Below are positions 1 to 8,536 of a stretch of DNA of 64,000 nucleotides, piece after piece. Below the pieces are notes generated by a model. That model searched no databases. It saw only the letters and a program-made list of their open reading frames with translations, and was not told where the DNA came from. Source of the stretch: Nocardia pseudobrasiliensis NBRC 108224. GTDB lineage: Bacteria; Actinomycetota; Actinomycetes; Mycobacteriales; Mycobacteriaceae. Every line of letters begins with the position of its first letter. Positions within the stretch are counted from its first letter, which is position 1. The translations under genes were made by a program, and so were the position numbers. The stretch spans positions 1 through 64,000 of the forward strand of contig NZ_BDBS01000061.1 of the NCBI RefSeq assembly GCF_001613105.1, given 5' to 3'.

Positions 1-946
1 ACGCGACCCGCTCGGCGCGGGCCGCCTCCCGAGCCAGCGCGCGGTCGCGCTGCTCCGCGAACCGCCGCGCCTTGTCCGCCAAATCGTCCAGGTAGCAGCC
101 CAATTCGTCACGGGCCCGTTCGCCGTCGCCGGACAGATCGGTGCGCTCGAACACCCGCCACGTGCGCAGCACCGGACGCAGCACCACATCCAAATGCTGT
201 TCCAGATCGTAGATTCCGTGTTTGGCCAGCAGCACCGCATTGCGGCGGAAGTTCGGCTGGGTCAGTCCCGGCATCTGAAAACGGGTGACGACCTCGGTGA
301 TCGCCCGCATCATCGCGTCGGGGGTGAGCTCGAGCGCGGCGGCGGAAATCGAACGGTAGAAGACCATGTGCAGGTTCTCGTCGGTGGCGATGCGCTGCAG
401 CATACGTTCGGCGATCGGTTCGGCGCAGGCGGTTCCGGTATTCCGATGGCTGATGCGCGTTGCCAATTCCTGCAACGTCACATAGGCGACACCCCGCAGG
501 AACTCCGGCCCTTCCGGACTGGCCACCCCGGCGGTCATATGCGCCATTCGAGCCCGTTCCAGCGCAACAGGATCCACCGCGCGCGTAACCACCAGATAGT
601 CGCGCAGCACGATGGAATGCCGGTTCTCCTCGGCCGTCCAGCGACCCACCCATGTCCCCCACGCACCGTCCATGCCGAACGCGTCGCGGATCTCGCGGTG
701 ATAGGAGGGCAGATTGTCCTCGGTGAGCAGATTGGTCACCATCGCCACCCGGGCGACCTCCGACAGGGCCGATTGTTCGGGCTCCCAGTCGATTCCGCCC
801 ATGGCGGCGAAATTGCGTCCCTCGTCCCAGGGCACGTAGTCGTGCGGATTCCAGGGCTGGGCCTTACGCAGATGTTCGGCGAGGTGATGTTCGGCGACCG
901 GCTCCAATTCGCGCAGCAGGTCCCGATCGGTCATGGCGGCGCTCAC
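1..946 (-). CDS. acyl-ACP desaturase (soluble diiron), C-terminus cut by window edge
   Basis: Likely inserts a double bond into an acyl chain carried on acyl carrier protein, using a ferritin-like diiron centre; a cytosolic enzyme. Two iron-ligand motifs of the E/D-ExxH type are visible, EENRH in the first half and DENLH about 80 residues later. The N-terminus (MSAAMTDRDLLREL, then WNPHDYVPWDEGRNFAAMGG) is typical of the mycobacterial DesA1/DesA2 group. I chose GTG at 946 because its first bases overlap the stop of the upstream PucR-type gene (GTGA) and AAGGAG sits about 5 bases before it; ATG at 934 is the alternative. The coupling suggests the regulator and desaturase are made together. About 315 codons are present and the gene runs off the left edge. 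Confidence 0.88.
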   Translation of the reverse strand, partial: MSAAMTDRDLLRELEPVAEHHLAEHLRKAQPWNPHDYVPWDEGRNFAAMGGIDWEPEQSALSEVARVAMVTNLLTEDNLPSYHREIRDAFGMDGAWGTWVGRWTAEENRHSIVLRDYLVVTRAVDPVALERARMAHMTAGVASPEGPEFLRGVAYVTLQELATRISHRNTGTACAEPIAERMLQRIATDENLHMVFYRSISAAALELTPDAMMRAITEVVTRFQMPGLTQPNFRRNAVLLAKHGIYDLEQHLDVVLRPVLRTWRVFERTDLSGDGERARDELGCYLDDLADKARRFAEQRDRALAREAARAERVA

Positions 947-2094
947 GCGTACTCCTTCGTTCGAGCGGCGGTGCCGAGGTCGTGGGCGAGCAGGGCCAGG
1001 CTGGCGCGGGCGAGTCCGGCCGGATGCGCCGGATCCAGTCCGGTCAGGCGGGCGATGCGGCGCAGGCGGTGGGCGATGCCGTTGGGCTGCAGGCGCAGTC
1101 GCTCGGCGGTGCGCTTGCGGTCCAGGCCGGTGTCGAGGAATTCGCGCAGGGTCGCGAGCAGTTCCGGATGCGCGAGCAGTGGATCCAGCAGGGCGGCGAG
1201 ATGTTCGCGGGCGGGGCCGGGGCGGGTCATCTGGTACTCGACGGCGACATCGGCCATGCGGTACAGGCCGGGTGGGCGGCCCAGGGCGCGCACGAGTTCG
1301 AGCAGATCACCGGCCTCGGCGGCGAGTTCGGGTATGCGTTCGGTGGGTCCGGCCACCGCGGCCGCGGTCAGCGGTACCGAGGCGGCCGCGGCGAGGACGT
1401 CGAGGGTATCGGTGGACATGGCCGCGGCCGGTGCGTCGTCCACGGGCACCAGGATCGTGCCGCCGTCCACCGACAGCAGCGACAGCGCCCGCGAACCGAA
1501 GACCGGGGCCAGCGCGCTCTGCAGGCGGCGCAGTTTGCGCCGCGCCACGGTCTCGGCGTGCAGGCGCGCGTCCCGCTCGCCGGGATGCGGCGGAATCGCG
1601 AGGGCCACAACCTGATACGCCGCAGCGATCTCGACTCCGGTGCGGCGGGCCAGCATCGCGTGGCCGTGCCCGCTGAGCAGGGCCGTGACCAGGGTCTGCG
1701 CCGCGGTGTGCTGATGACGCGCGGCCAGGCGATGCTGATCGAGATAGGCCGCCGAGGTGGCGACGGTAACCGTCTCGAGCAGCCGCAGCACCTGTCCGGC
1801 CCCCGCCAACGTCTCGGGCGGGCAGTCGTCCCCGAGCACCTGCTCGAAGCCGTGGCGGATCGCCTCGTGATAGGCGCGCAGCACCACACTCAGATCGATG
1901 CCCTCGCGTGCCCAGGATTCGGCGCGCTCGATCACCTCGGCCGTGCGGTCGCCCGCGTCGAGCGTCGCGACCAGGCACTCGCGGACCGCGGCGACCGGTT
2001 CGCCGGATTCCAAGCCGGGCCGCGCGGCCCGGAAATGATCGGCCAGCCGGGTCGCCGTGCTCGCGGCGGCGACCTGCGAGGCGGGGGATGTCAT
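943..2094 (-). CDS. PucR-type helix-turn-helix transcriptional regulator
   Basis: A 383-residue cytoplasmic protein with the layout of the PucR/CdaR-like group: an N-terminal region resembling a RsbRD-type helical domain, a central GGDEF-like fold, and a C-terminal helix-turn-helix (DRKRTAERLRLQPNGIAHRL). Start ATG 2094 is preceded by GGAGAG about 8 bases upstream; the frame stays open another 249 bases upstream without a credible start. Its stop overlaps the desaturase start, so it probably controls desaturase or lipid genes, possibly including the divergent carboxylase (inference). The effector is not predictable. Confidence 0.85.
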   Translation of the reverse strand: MTSPASQVAAASTATRLADHFRAARPGLESGEPVAAVRECLVATLDAGDRTAEVIERAESWAREGIDLSVVLRAYHEAIRHGFEQVLGDDCPPETLAGAGQVLRLLETVTVATSAAYLDQHRLAARHQHTAAQTLVTALLSGHGHAMLARRTGVEIAAAYQVVALAIPPHPGERDARLHAETVARRKLRRLQSALAPVFGSRALSLLSVDGGTILVPVDDAPAAAMSTDTLDVLAAAASVPLTAAAVAGPTERIPELAAEAGDLLELVRALGRPPGLYRMADVAVEYQMTRPGPAREHLAALLDPLLAHPELLATLREFLDTGLDRKRTAERLRLQPNGIAHRLRRIARLTGLDPAHPAGLARASLALLAHDLGTAARTKEYA

Positions 2095-2560
2095 CGATCG
2101 CTCTCCAGACTCGGTCCCGAGGCGGAATCCCGCCGGGCGCCAGGGGTGAGGTGCGTCCGGCGGGCGGTCCACCAGCCCGGATGGCAGGTTGGTGAATTTC
2201 TCCGACACCATCCGGTGGGTGGCGGGACGCGGCATCACCGCGCCCCGGCGTGGCGTCGGCCGCGCAATTTCCCGGCGCCGCGCTGGCATCACGCTAGGGC
2301 ACCGAATCCTCGCGACCTCGAAATATGGCTGATCCGATGACAATTCATCAATGGCGCTACCGGTCGGTAGGGCTGCGACACAAATTGCCGACCGGCCGTG
2401 TTCGTGAAACTCACAGAGCGACGCGAGAAATTCTGTGACAGTCGTCGGTCACCGAGCGATCAGTGGTTGAGCACGCTCCCAGACGGTAGCGTGCAGCACG
2501 TGTCATCGACCGCCGATCGCGGCGCGGTGACTGTGAAACAGCGGAAAGGCATATCGGAGT
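2095..2560. promoter_or_regulatory. divergent intergenic region with two inverted repeats
   Basis: This 466-base region separates the PucR-type gene (leftward) from the carboxylase gene (rightward) and holds no credible gene. It carries a perfect 6-base-arm palindrome at 2357-2370 (CTACCG-GT-CGGTAG) and a second inverted repeat, TCACAGA at 2411-2417 with TCTGTGA at 2432-2438. The stretch 2330-2440 is visibly more AT-rich than its surroundings, as expected of promoters. Both repeats are candidate operators; which regulator binds is unknown. Confidence 0.4.
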
Positions 2561-4108
2561 ATGACGGGCACCCGGGGAAAGCTGCAGCATCTGCACAAAC
2601 TCCTCGAACTGGCGGAGGAACCGACCGGACAGGCCGGAGTCGACAAACGCCGAGTCAAAGGCATTCCCAGCGCCCGAGAACGCATACGCATGCTGTTGGA
2701 TCCGGGAAGTTTCGTCGAGACCGGTGCGCTGATGCGCCAGCCGGGTCAGCCCGACGCGTTCTACGGCGACGGTGTGGTCACCGGGCGCGGACGCATCGAT
2801 GGGCGACCGGCGGTGGTGATCGCGCACGATCAGACCGTCTACGGCGGTTCGGTCGGTGAGATGTTCGGCCGCAAGGTGGCCGCGGCGATGGAATTCGCCT
2901 ACGACAACGCCTGTCCGGTGGTGGTGATCAACGATTCCGGCGGCGCGCGGATTCAGGACGCGGTCGCCTCGCTGGCCTGGTACGCGCTGATGTGCCGGCG
3001 GCAGGAGGATTTGTCGGGTTATGTCCCGATGGTCGCGGTGATGCTCGGCAAGTGCGCGGCCGGTTCGGTATACGGGCCGGTGAATATGGATGTGCTGGTC
3101 GCGACCGAGAATTCCTATATGTTCGTTACCGGCCCGGATGTGATCAAGTCGGTGACCGGCGAGGAGGTCACGGCCGAGGAGCTCGGCGGCGCGGCGGTGC
3201 AGGCCCGCAACGGCACGATTCATCACGTGGCGCCCACCGAGAAGGCGGCCTTCGACTGGGTGCGCTCGTATCTGAGCTATCTGCCGTCGAGCTGTCTGGA
3301 ACAACCGCCGATCGTCAACCCGGGACTGGAACCGGAGGTGACCGCCCACGATCTCGAATTGGATTCGATCATTCCGGATTCCGACAAATCCGGCTACGAC
3401 ATGCACGATATCCTGCTGCGAATCTTCGACGACGGAGATTTCCACGAGTTCGGCGCGGGCACCGCGCAGAATCTGATCACCGGATTCACGCGCGTCGACG
3501 GACGACCGGTCGGTGTGATCGCCAATCAGCCGATGGTGCTGGGCGGTGCGCTCGATGCCCAATGTTCGGACAAGGCGACGCATTTCATTCGGCTGTGCGA
3601 CGCGTTCAATCTCCCGCTGGTGTTCGTGGTCGACACCCCCGGCGTTTTGCCGGGTGTGGAAGAGGAGCGCAACGGCGTGATCAAACGCGGTGGGCGATTC
3701 TTCCGCGCGGTGATCGAGGCAACCGTGCCGATCGTGACCGTCGTGGTGCGCAAGGCCTACGGCGGCGGCTACGCGGTGATGGGTTGTAAGCAGCTCGGCG
3801 CGGATATCAGCCTGGCCTGGCCGACCGCGCGGATCGCGGTGATGGGCGCGGAGAGCATGGTCGGCATCGTGGGGCGTCGTCAGCTGGCCGCGACCCCGCC
3901 GGAGCAGCGGGAGACCGTGCGGCAGAACATGATCGACTTCTACAACGCCACCGTCGCGACGCCGTGGACGGCCGCCGAGCGCGGTTATATCGACGCGGTC
4001 ATCGAGCCGTCGACGACACGGCTCGAGATCCGCAAGGCGCTGCGGCTGCTGCGTCAGAAGGATGTGCGCAAGCCGAATCCGCGCAAGCACAACCTGTTCC
4101 CGATGTAG
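2561..4108 (+). CDS. acyl-CoA carboxylase beta subunit (carboxyltransferase)
   Basis: Carboxyltransferase subunit that moves CO2 from biotin to an acyl-CoA; it needs a biotinylated alpha subunit that is not in this window. Length 515 aa is normal. Both crotonase-like halves are visible: the N-half with NDSGGARIQDAV and AAGSVYGPVNMDVL, the C-half with VVRKAYGGGYAVMG followed by WPTARIAVMGAESMVGIVGR. The AYGGGYAVM motif resembles the propionyl/acyl-CoA (AccD/PccB) type more than methylcrotonyl-CoA carboxylase, but the substrate cannot be fixed from sequence alone. GAAAGG lies about 12 bases before the ATG. It stands alone, convergent with the lipase that ends 8 bases downstream. Confidence 0.92.
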   Translation: MTGTRGKLQHLHKLLELAEEPTGQAGVDKRRVKGIPSARERIRMLLDPGSFVETGALMRQPGQPDAFYGDGVVTGRGRIDGRPAVVIAHDQTVYGGSVGEMFGRKVAAAMEFAYDNACPVVVINDSGGARIQDAVASLAWYALMCRRQEDLSGYVPMVAVMLGKCAAGSVYGPVNMDVLVATENSYMFVTGPDVIKSVTGEEVTAEELGGAAVQARNGTIHHVAPTEKAAFDWVRSYLSYLPSSCLEQPPIVNPGLEPEVTAHDLELDSIIPDSDKSGYDMHDILLRIFDDGDFHEFGAGTAQNLITGFTRVDGRPVGVIANQPMVLGGALDAQCSDKATHFIRLCDAFNLPLVFVVDTPGVLPGVEEERNGVIKRGGRFFRAVIEATVPIVTVVVRKAYGGGYAVMGCKQLGADISLAWPTARIAVMGAESMVGIVGRRQLAATPPEQRETVRQNMIDFYNATVATPWTAAERGYIDAVIEPSTTRLEIRKALRLLRQKDVRKPNPRKHNLFPM

Positions 4109-4116
4109 CCGACGGC

Positions 4117-5502
4117 TCAGCACTCGTTCGGCGCGGGAACTCCGCGCAGCCGCTGATCCACCCAGTTCATGGCGTCGGGATAACCCAGGCCCGCGGCGAT
4201 GATGTGTTCGCCGGGAACGCTGCGGTAGACCGCGTGGACACCGAGGGCGCACTGTTCGCGATACAGCGCGCGGGCGCCCTCGGCCGGGATCCAGAATTCC
4301 TGCTCGCCGTTGTAGATATAGAGCGGCACGTCCGATTTCAAGCCCTGCATGCGGGTGACGCGGTAGATGTCGGTGGCGAATTCGCTGTGCAGCGGGTCGG
4401 GAATGTCGGCGGCCAGATCGATCGGCAGCATGAGGACACCGGGCAGGGCGAATACGCCCGCGCAGGTGTCCTTCAGCGGCGAGATCGCGGCCCAGCGGCC
4501 GAGATTGTTCATCCGCTGCAGGATTTCGGGACGTTCGCGGGCGACGCCGAAGGTCGCGGCCATGAATACGCCCGAGGCGAGATTGGCGTTCATACTGCGG
4601 GCCAGGATCTGATAGTCCGCGGGTACGCCGCCGAGGGCCGCGCCGACCACGACCGAGGTCAGTTCCGGTGCGTAGGAGTCGATCAGCGCGACCGCGCCGC
4701 GGGTGGCGATGGCCCCACCGGAATAGCCGTGCAGGGCGTAGGGGCTGTCGCCGAATTCGACGGGACGCAGCTGCCGCACGGCGCGAATGGAATCCAGTAC
4801 GGCGTGTCCGGCGACATAGGGTTCGGCGTAGGCCATGCGCGGGCCCTCGTGGTCGGGGATCAGCACGGCGTAGCCGCGCAGAACGGCGAGTTGGGTGGTG
4901 GGCGGGATCCAGTCGGTGGTCGCGGTGTCGGCGTTGAGGCCGTGGGCCAGCGTGTAACTCGGGGTGCAGGCGCGGCCCAGCGCGTCGATGGGCAGATTGT
5001 TGACCAGCACCGGGCGCTCCCCCGGACCGGTCCAGGCCGCGGCGGGCACGACCAGCGAGGCGGTGGCGAAGGAGAGGGCATCGTGGGCGTCGGTGGTGCG
5101 AAACTTCAGCTGCAGCACCTGCCGCACCGGTACGAGCAGCAGCGGCGCGGCGGTCGCGGTGACATCGCGCACCTCGAGGATGTCGCCGCGGGCGTGCGCG
5201 GCGAGATCCGGTGGCCAGCTGTCGAACAGCGGATCGCCGATATCGCTGGGCAGCACCGCCTGCTGCAGACTCGCCAGGTCCGGAGTGAGTCCCGCGGCCA
5301 CGACCGGACCGGGCGGGGCGAGGATCGGCGGGGGCGGAATCACCGCGTCGATCCACTGCTGGACCGCGGGCAGTCCGAGGCTGGGAGGTAGCGGAATCGC
5401 CGGGGGTGCAATGGGATTCGGTGCCGGCGGTTGCGCCTGGGCGGCCGCGGCCGAGCCTGCGACGATCGACAACACCGCGATGATTACGCGCCAACCTCGC
5501 AT
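4117..5502 (-). CDS. secreted lipase, LIP family (alpha/beta hydrolase)
   Basis: Predicted exported esterase/lipase of the LIP family (Candida lipase A-like), found in several copies in Nocardia and Mycobacterium. The 461-aa protein starts with a clear Sec signal (MRGWRVIIAVLSIVAGSAAAAQA) and a proline-rich linker. The nucleophile elbow is GYSGG. A candidate histidine lies late in the chain (VPGEHIIAAG) and an acidic residue near YIYNGEQEFWIP. GGGAG precedes the ATG at a normal distance. A second LIP lipase lies about 1.1 kb away and a decayed third near 62.6 kb. The substrate (triacylglycerol or another ester) is inferred. Confidence 0.88.
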   Translation of the reverse strand: MRGWRVIIAVLSIVAGSAAAAQAQPPAPNPIAPPAIPLPPSLGLPAVQQWIDAVIPPPPILAPPGPVVAAGLTPDLASLQQAVLPSDIGDPLFDSWPPDLAAHARGDILEVRDVTATAAPLLLVPVRQVLQLKFRTTDAHDALSFATASLVVPAAAWTGPGERPVLVNNLPIDALGRACTPSYTLAHGLNADTATTDWIPPTTQLAVLRGYAVLIPDHEGPRMAYAEPYVAGHAVLDSIRAVRQLRPVEFGDSPYALHGYSGGAIATRGAVALIDSYAPELTSVVVGAALGGVPADYQILARSMNANLASGVFMAATFGVARERPEILQRMNNLGRWAAISPLKDTCAGVFALPGVLMLPIDLAADIPDPLHSEFATDIYRVTRMQGLKSDVPLYIYNGEQEFWIPAEGARALYREQCALGVHAVYRSVPGEHIIAAGLGYPDAMNWVDQRLRGVPAPNEC

Positions 5503-5666
5503 GACCCACTCCCGTTGTGAGTTGTCCTGGACCCCACCACAGACCAGGTGGTTCGAGGGTATTAGGACGATTCGGGCGATCGCCGGTTTGTCGCCGATTC
5601 GTGTGCAGGACGAGTCCTGTTCGAGATCACAGGATCTGAACAGACCTCTCGGTAGGATCGGATGTC

Positions 5667-6323
5667 ATGCGAATCGTCATTGCGGGCGGACACGGCAAGA
5701 TCGCACTACTGCTGGCCGGGTTGCTGGCCCGGCGCGGCGACGAGGTGCGCAGCCTGATCCGCAACCCCGAACACGCGGCCGAGGTCGCCGAAACCGGTGC
5801 CGAGCCGGTGCTGTTGGATCTCGAGACCGCCACGCCCGAACAGGTGAGCGCGGCCCTGGCCGGAGCCGACGTCGCCGTCTTCGCCGCGGGCGCGGGCCCC
5901 GGCAGCGGCGTGGCCCGCAAGTACACCGTCGACCGCGACGGCTCGATCCACCTGGCCCGAGCCGCCGAATCCGCGGGCGTCCCCCGCTTCGTCCAGATCT
6001 CCACCATGGGCGCGGGCAAACCCCCCGCCCCCGACCGCGACGAAGTCTGGTCCGCCTACATCGACGCGAAAACCCAAGCCGAAGACGACCTCCGCGCCCG
6101 CCCCCTGTCCTGGACCATCCTCCGCCCCGGCCGCCTGACCGACGACCACCCCACCAACCGCATCTCCCTGACCAACCCCCCAGGCCCCGCAGGCGCAATC
6201 CCCCGCTCCGACGTAGCCACCACCCTGGCCGCAATCCTGCACGCCGACAACACCATCGGCAAAACCCTCGAACTGATCACAGGCGACACCCCGATCACCA
6301 CCGCGATCGAGGCCATAAAGTAA
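5667..6323 (+). CDS. NAD(P)H-binding protein, atypical short-chain dehydrogenase type
   Basis: 218 aa with an N-terminal Rossmann motif (MRIVIAGGHGKIALLLAG; GxxGxxG variant) and the layout of the NAD(P)H-binding/NmrA-like group related to flavin reductase and YwnB. Such proteins are either small NAD(P)-dependent reductases or redox sensors; the substrate is unknown. The usual YxxxK pair is not obvious, though SAYIDAKTQAE could supply the tyrosine and lysine. Codons become strongly C-ended in the second half. It lies alone between two leftward lipase genes and is followed by a repetitive non-coding stretch. Confidence 0.8.
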   Translation: MRIVIAGGHGKIALLLAGLLARRGDEVRSLIRNPEHAAEVAETGAEPVLLDLETATPEQVSAALAGADVAVFAAGAGPGSGVARKYTVDRDGSIHLARAAESAGVPRFVQISTMGAGKPPAPDRDEVWSAYIDAKTQAEDDLRARPLSWTILRPGRLTDDHPTNRISLTNPPGPAGAIPRSDVATTLAAILHADNTIGKTLELITGDTPITTAIEAIK

Positions 6324-6643
6324 GCCGCCCTCCCACCACGAACCGAATCAGGTCCCGCAGTCCATCACGCTCGCGGATAAAGGGCCTACTCGGCCCGCAG
6401 GCCCTTTCGGGGGAAGCCCCCTGTCCGCGCGAAGCCACCCCCTCGCGAGATCCCTCCCCCTTTCGTGGGAAAACCTCTCTTCGGGGGTGTCGCACTCTTG
6501 CGCGGGCAACGTCCTTTCGCGAGGTGCCTCTCCCCTTCTTGGGAAGCCTCTCCTTTGCGGGAAGCCCACTTCCTCCCGCGGGGAGCCTCCTCCTTTCGCG
6601 GAGTGCCCCACTCACTTTCCCTCGATCGCGAAGCGATCGACGG
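6324..6643. repeat. gene-free interval with degenerate ~20-bp repeats
   Basis: This interval separates convergent genes and holds no credible ORF. From about 6400 to 6612 it consists of imperfect repeats of a CCTTTCGCGGGAAGCCTCT-like unit. The last four units are nearly in phase at 18-20 bases, at about 6530-6612, and earlier copies are more diverged. Units contain short CGCG-centred inverted repeats and could form hairpins that end transcription from both sides (inference). Confidence 0.55.
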
Positions 6644-7858
6644 TCAGCAGTTCGTCGGGGCCGGTGCGCCTTCGAAGCGGGCGGTCAACCAGTCCAGGAC
6701 CTGGGGGAGGCCGAGGACTGCGGCGGTGAGGTGGTCGGGGACGGGGATGGCGGTGGATTGGAGGGGGACGCCCGCGGCGCACCAGCGGTGGTCGGTGTTG
6801 ACGATGGCGTCTACGGGGACCAGGCCGTCGATAGGGGAATGCCATTCGTAGACGGGCATATTCGGGACGCTGTCGGTGTAGAGCTCGAGGCTGTTCTCCT
6901 CGACGACCTTGCGGGCGGTGATGTCCTGGGTCATGGAGGTGGTGCGGGCGACCTCGAGGACGCTGCGGCCCGCGCCGTCGGCGAGCAGGTCGTTGGTGCA
7001 GCCGTTGGCCATCGCATTGCGGATGGCCAGGCCCTTGTCGTTGAGCTGTTCCGACAGCGGGAACCGGTCGGGGTATTCACGTTCCAGGCCGAGCCCCGCG
7101 GCCAGCGCCAGCCCGAACACCGGATGCGAGCCGTAGCCCAGCCCCTCCAGCATCTTCACCATATTCATCGGCACGCCGCCCGCCGCGGCCCCGGCGATCT
7201 TCAGATCCGGTGCGTACACGGGCGCCAGCGCCGCCGCCCACGCGGTGGCCATTCCTCCGCCGGAGTATCCAGCCATGGCCACGGGGCTGTGCTCGAGGCG
7301 CAGTTGTCGCACGTTCCGCACCGCGCGGATGCCGTCGAGAGTGATCTGCCCGCCCAATCGGGCCGCACCGTAGGCGAATTGGGGTCCGAGATGGTCGGGC
7401 ATCGCGATACTCCACCCGCGCCGCAGCGCGACGTTGTACGCGGGCGCCTCGCGGATCATCAGATTGGGATCGCTGGTGTAGAGCACCCTGGACACCGCGC
7501 ACTGCGTGCCCAGGCCGTTGATGATGGTCTGATACGACAGCAGCGGACCGTCGGCCGCGCGCTCGTGCGGCGTCAGCACGGTGGTGGTCGCCGCGATCGG
7601 ATTGCCCTCGGAACTGGTGGAGCGGAACTTGATCAGCGTGATGTCGGTGTCGGGAAAGATCGCCAGCGGTGACAGCGCGCGCACCTCGAGCACGTCTCCT
7701 GGCTGGTGATCGGCGATATCGGCGGGTTGGGCGTAGAACGGATCCGGGTCCGGCATCGGATAGATCGGCTGCGCCACCGCGGTGGTGGTCGCGGCGACGA
7801 GCAGCAGCAGGCCGCCCGCGCAGGCCCCCAGCGCGCGGCGCAATGCGATATTCCCCAT
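6644..7858 (-). CDS. secreted lipase, LIP family (second copy)
   Basis: 404-aa paralogue of the lipase at 4117-5502. Signal peptide with hydrophobic core GACAGGLLLLVAATTTAVAQ, mature start near PIYPMPDPDPFYAQ. Nucleophile elbow GYSGGGMATAW. The shared block RRGWSIAMPDHLGPQFAYGAARLGG matches the LIP-family segment before the elbow. C-terminal VYEWHSPIDGLVPV and a late histidine may complete the triad. The ATG at 7858 lacks a strong ribosome binding site. Probably secreted, acting on host or environmental lipids (inference). Confidence 0.87.
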   Translation of the reverse strand: MGNIALRRALGACAGGLLLLVAATTTAVAQPIYPMPDPDPFYAQPADIADHQPGDVLEVRALSPLAIFPDTDITLIKFRSTSSEGNPIAATTTVLTPHERAADGPLLSYQTIINGLGTQCAVSRVLYTSDPNLMIREAPAYNVALRRGWSIAMPDHLGPQFAYGAARLGGQITLDGIRAVRNVRQLRLEHSPVAMAGYSGGGMATAWAAALAPVYAPDLKIAGAAAGGVPMNMVKMLEGLGYGSHPVFGLALAAGLGLEREYPDRFPLSEQLNDKGLAIRNAMANGCTNDLLADGAGRSVLEVARTTSMTQDITARKVVEENSLELYTDSVPNMPVYEWHSPIDGLVPVDAIVNTDHRWCAAGVPLQSTAIPVPDHLTAAVLGLPQVLDWLTARFEGAPAPTNC

Positions 7859-8063
7859 GTGCGCTCACGCTATCGGGCGGCGTCGCCCCACGCCCGCCGG
7901 AAGGAAATATCCTGAGAAATCACAAGTCCGGCGCCATCACGTCTGTGTTACGCGACGAATTCGCCATTCACCGCTGGTCAGCTCCCCGAGCCGACCGTAC
8001 CGTCTCCTCTGTGCGTTGTCGACGAATCGCCGTCGGGCGCACAGCAGGTGAAGGAGCACGGAC

Positions 8064-8285
8064 ATGGATATGCCCGATATCGCCCCGGAGGCGCCGACCA
8101 GGCGCATCACCGTGTACTTCGACGGTGCCGAGCCCGGCGATCAGCTGATCCTCGAGTACGCCGCGACCCGCGCCGAGGCCTGGGAATTCGCGGCGGCGGC
8201 GGTCAATTCGGGCCTGGCGGTGACGGTGGACAGCAAGGTTCGCCCGGGACTGCGTCCGCTCCCCTGCCGCAGCCTGTGGCACTGA
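8064..8285 (+). CDS. small conserved-looking protein of unknown function (73 aa)
   Basis: Begins MDMPDIAPEAPTRRITVYFD and is preceded by AAGGAG about 9 bases before the ATG, which makes translation credible. It has one compact alpha/beta-looking region (ITVYFDGAEPGDQLILEYAA, then AEAWEFAAAAV) and a short basic tail. No membrane segment, signal or known motif is visible. It stands alone between the leftward lipase and glycosyltransferase genes; no function is assigned. Confidence 0.65.
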   Translation: MDMPDIAPEAPTRRITVYFDGAEPGDQLILEYAATRAEAWEFAAAAVNSGLAVTVDSKVRPGLRPLPCRSLWH

Positions 8286-8316
8286 CCCGCCGAACAAACT
8301 CGCTGTCCGGCGGGTC
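8284..8316 (+). terminator. hairpin after the 73-aa gene
   Basis: GACCCGCCG (8284-8292) pairs perfectly with CGGCGGGTC (8308-8316) around a 15-base loop, overlapping the stop codon. There is no T-tract, which is common for actinobacterial terminators. Confidence 0.45.
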
Positions 8317-8536
8317 CGGCGCCGACGCGGGGACGAGCAGGTGGGAGTCGGTACCTGCTCGCGCCTCCGCCCTTGTGCGGCGCGGCGCGCTCATCGGACC
8401 GCGATGTGGCGGGTGTCGGCCCGGCGGGCGCACGCTCGACGACGGGGTTCACCATACGACCCGGTGCGGCGAATCGCGAGCACCACGACGGGGTCTGGCG
8501 GTTTTCACAGTGTTGCGTCGATTCTCTTGGGCACGT

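Noticed and set aside
2411..5509. A 1032-codon open frame on the minus strand opposite the carboxylase gene
   Set aside because: High-GC shadow frame: low-complexity Arg/Gly/His content, no ribosome site, and the opposite strand encodes a clear carboxyltransferase.
4964..7672. A 902-codon plus-strand frame across two lipase genes and the intergenic repeats
   Set aside because: Runs antisense to both lipases and through non-coding repeats; Arg/Pro-rich with no family resemblance.
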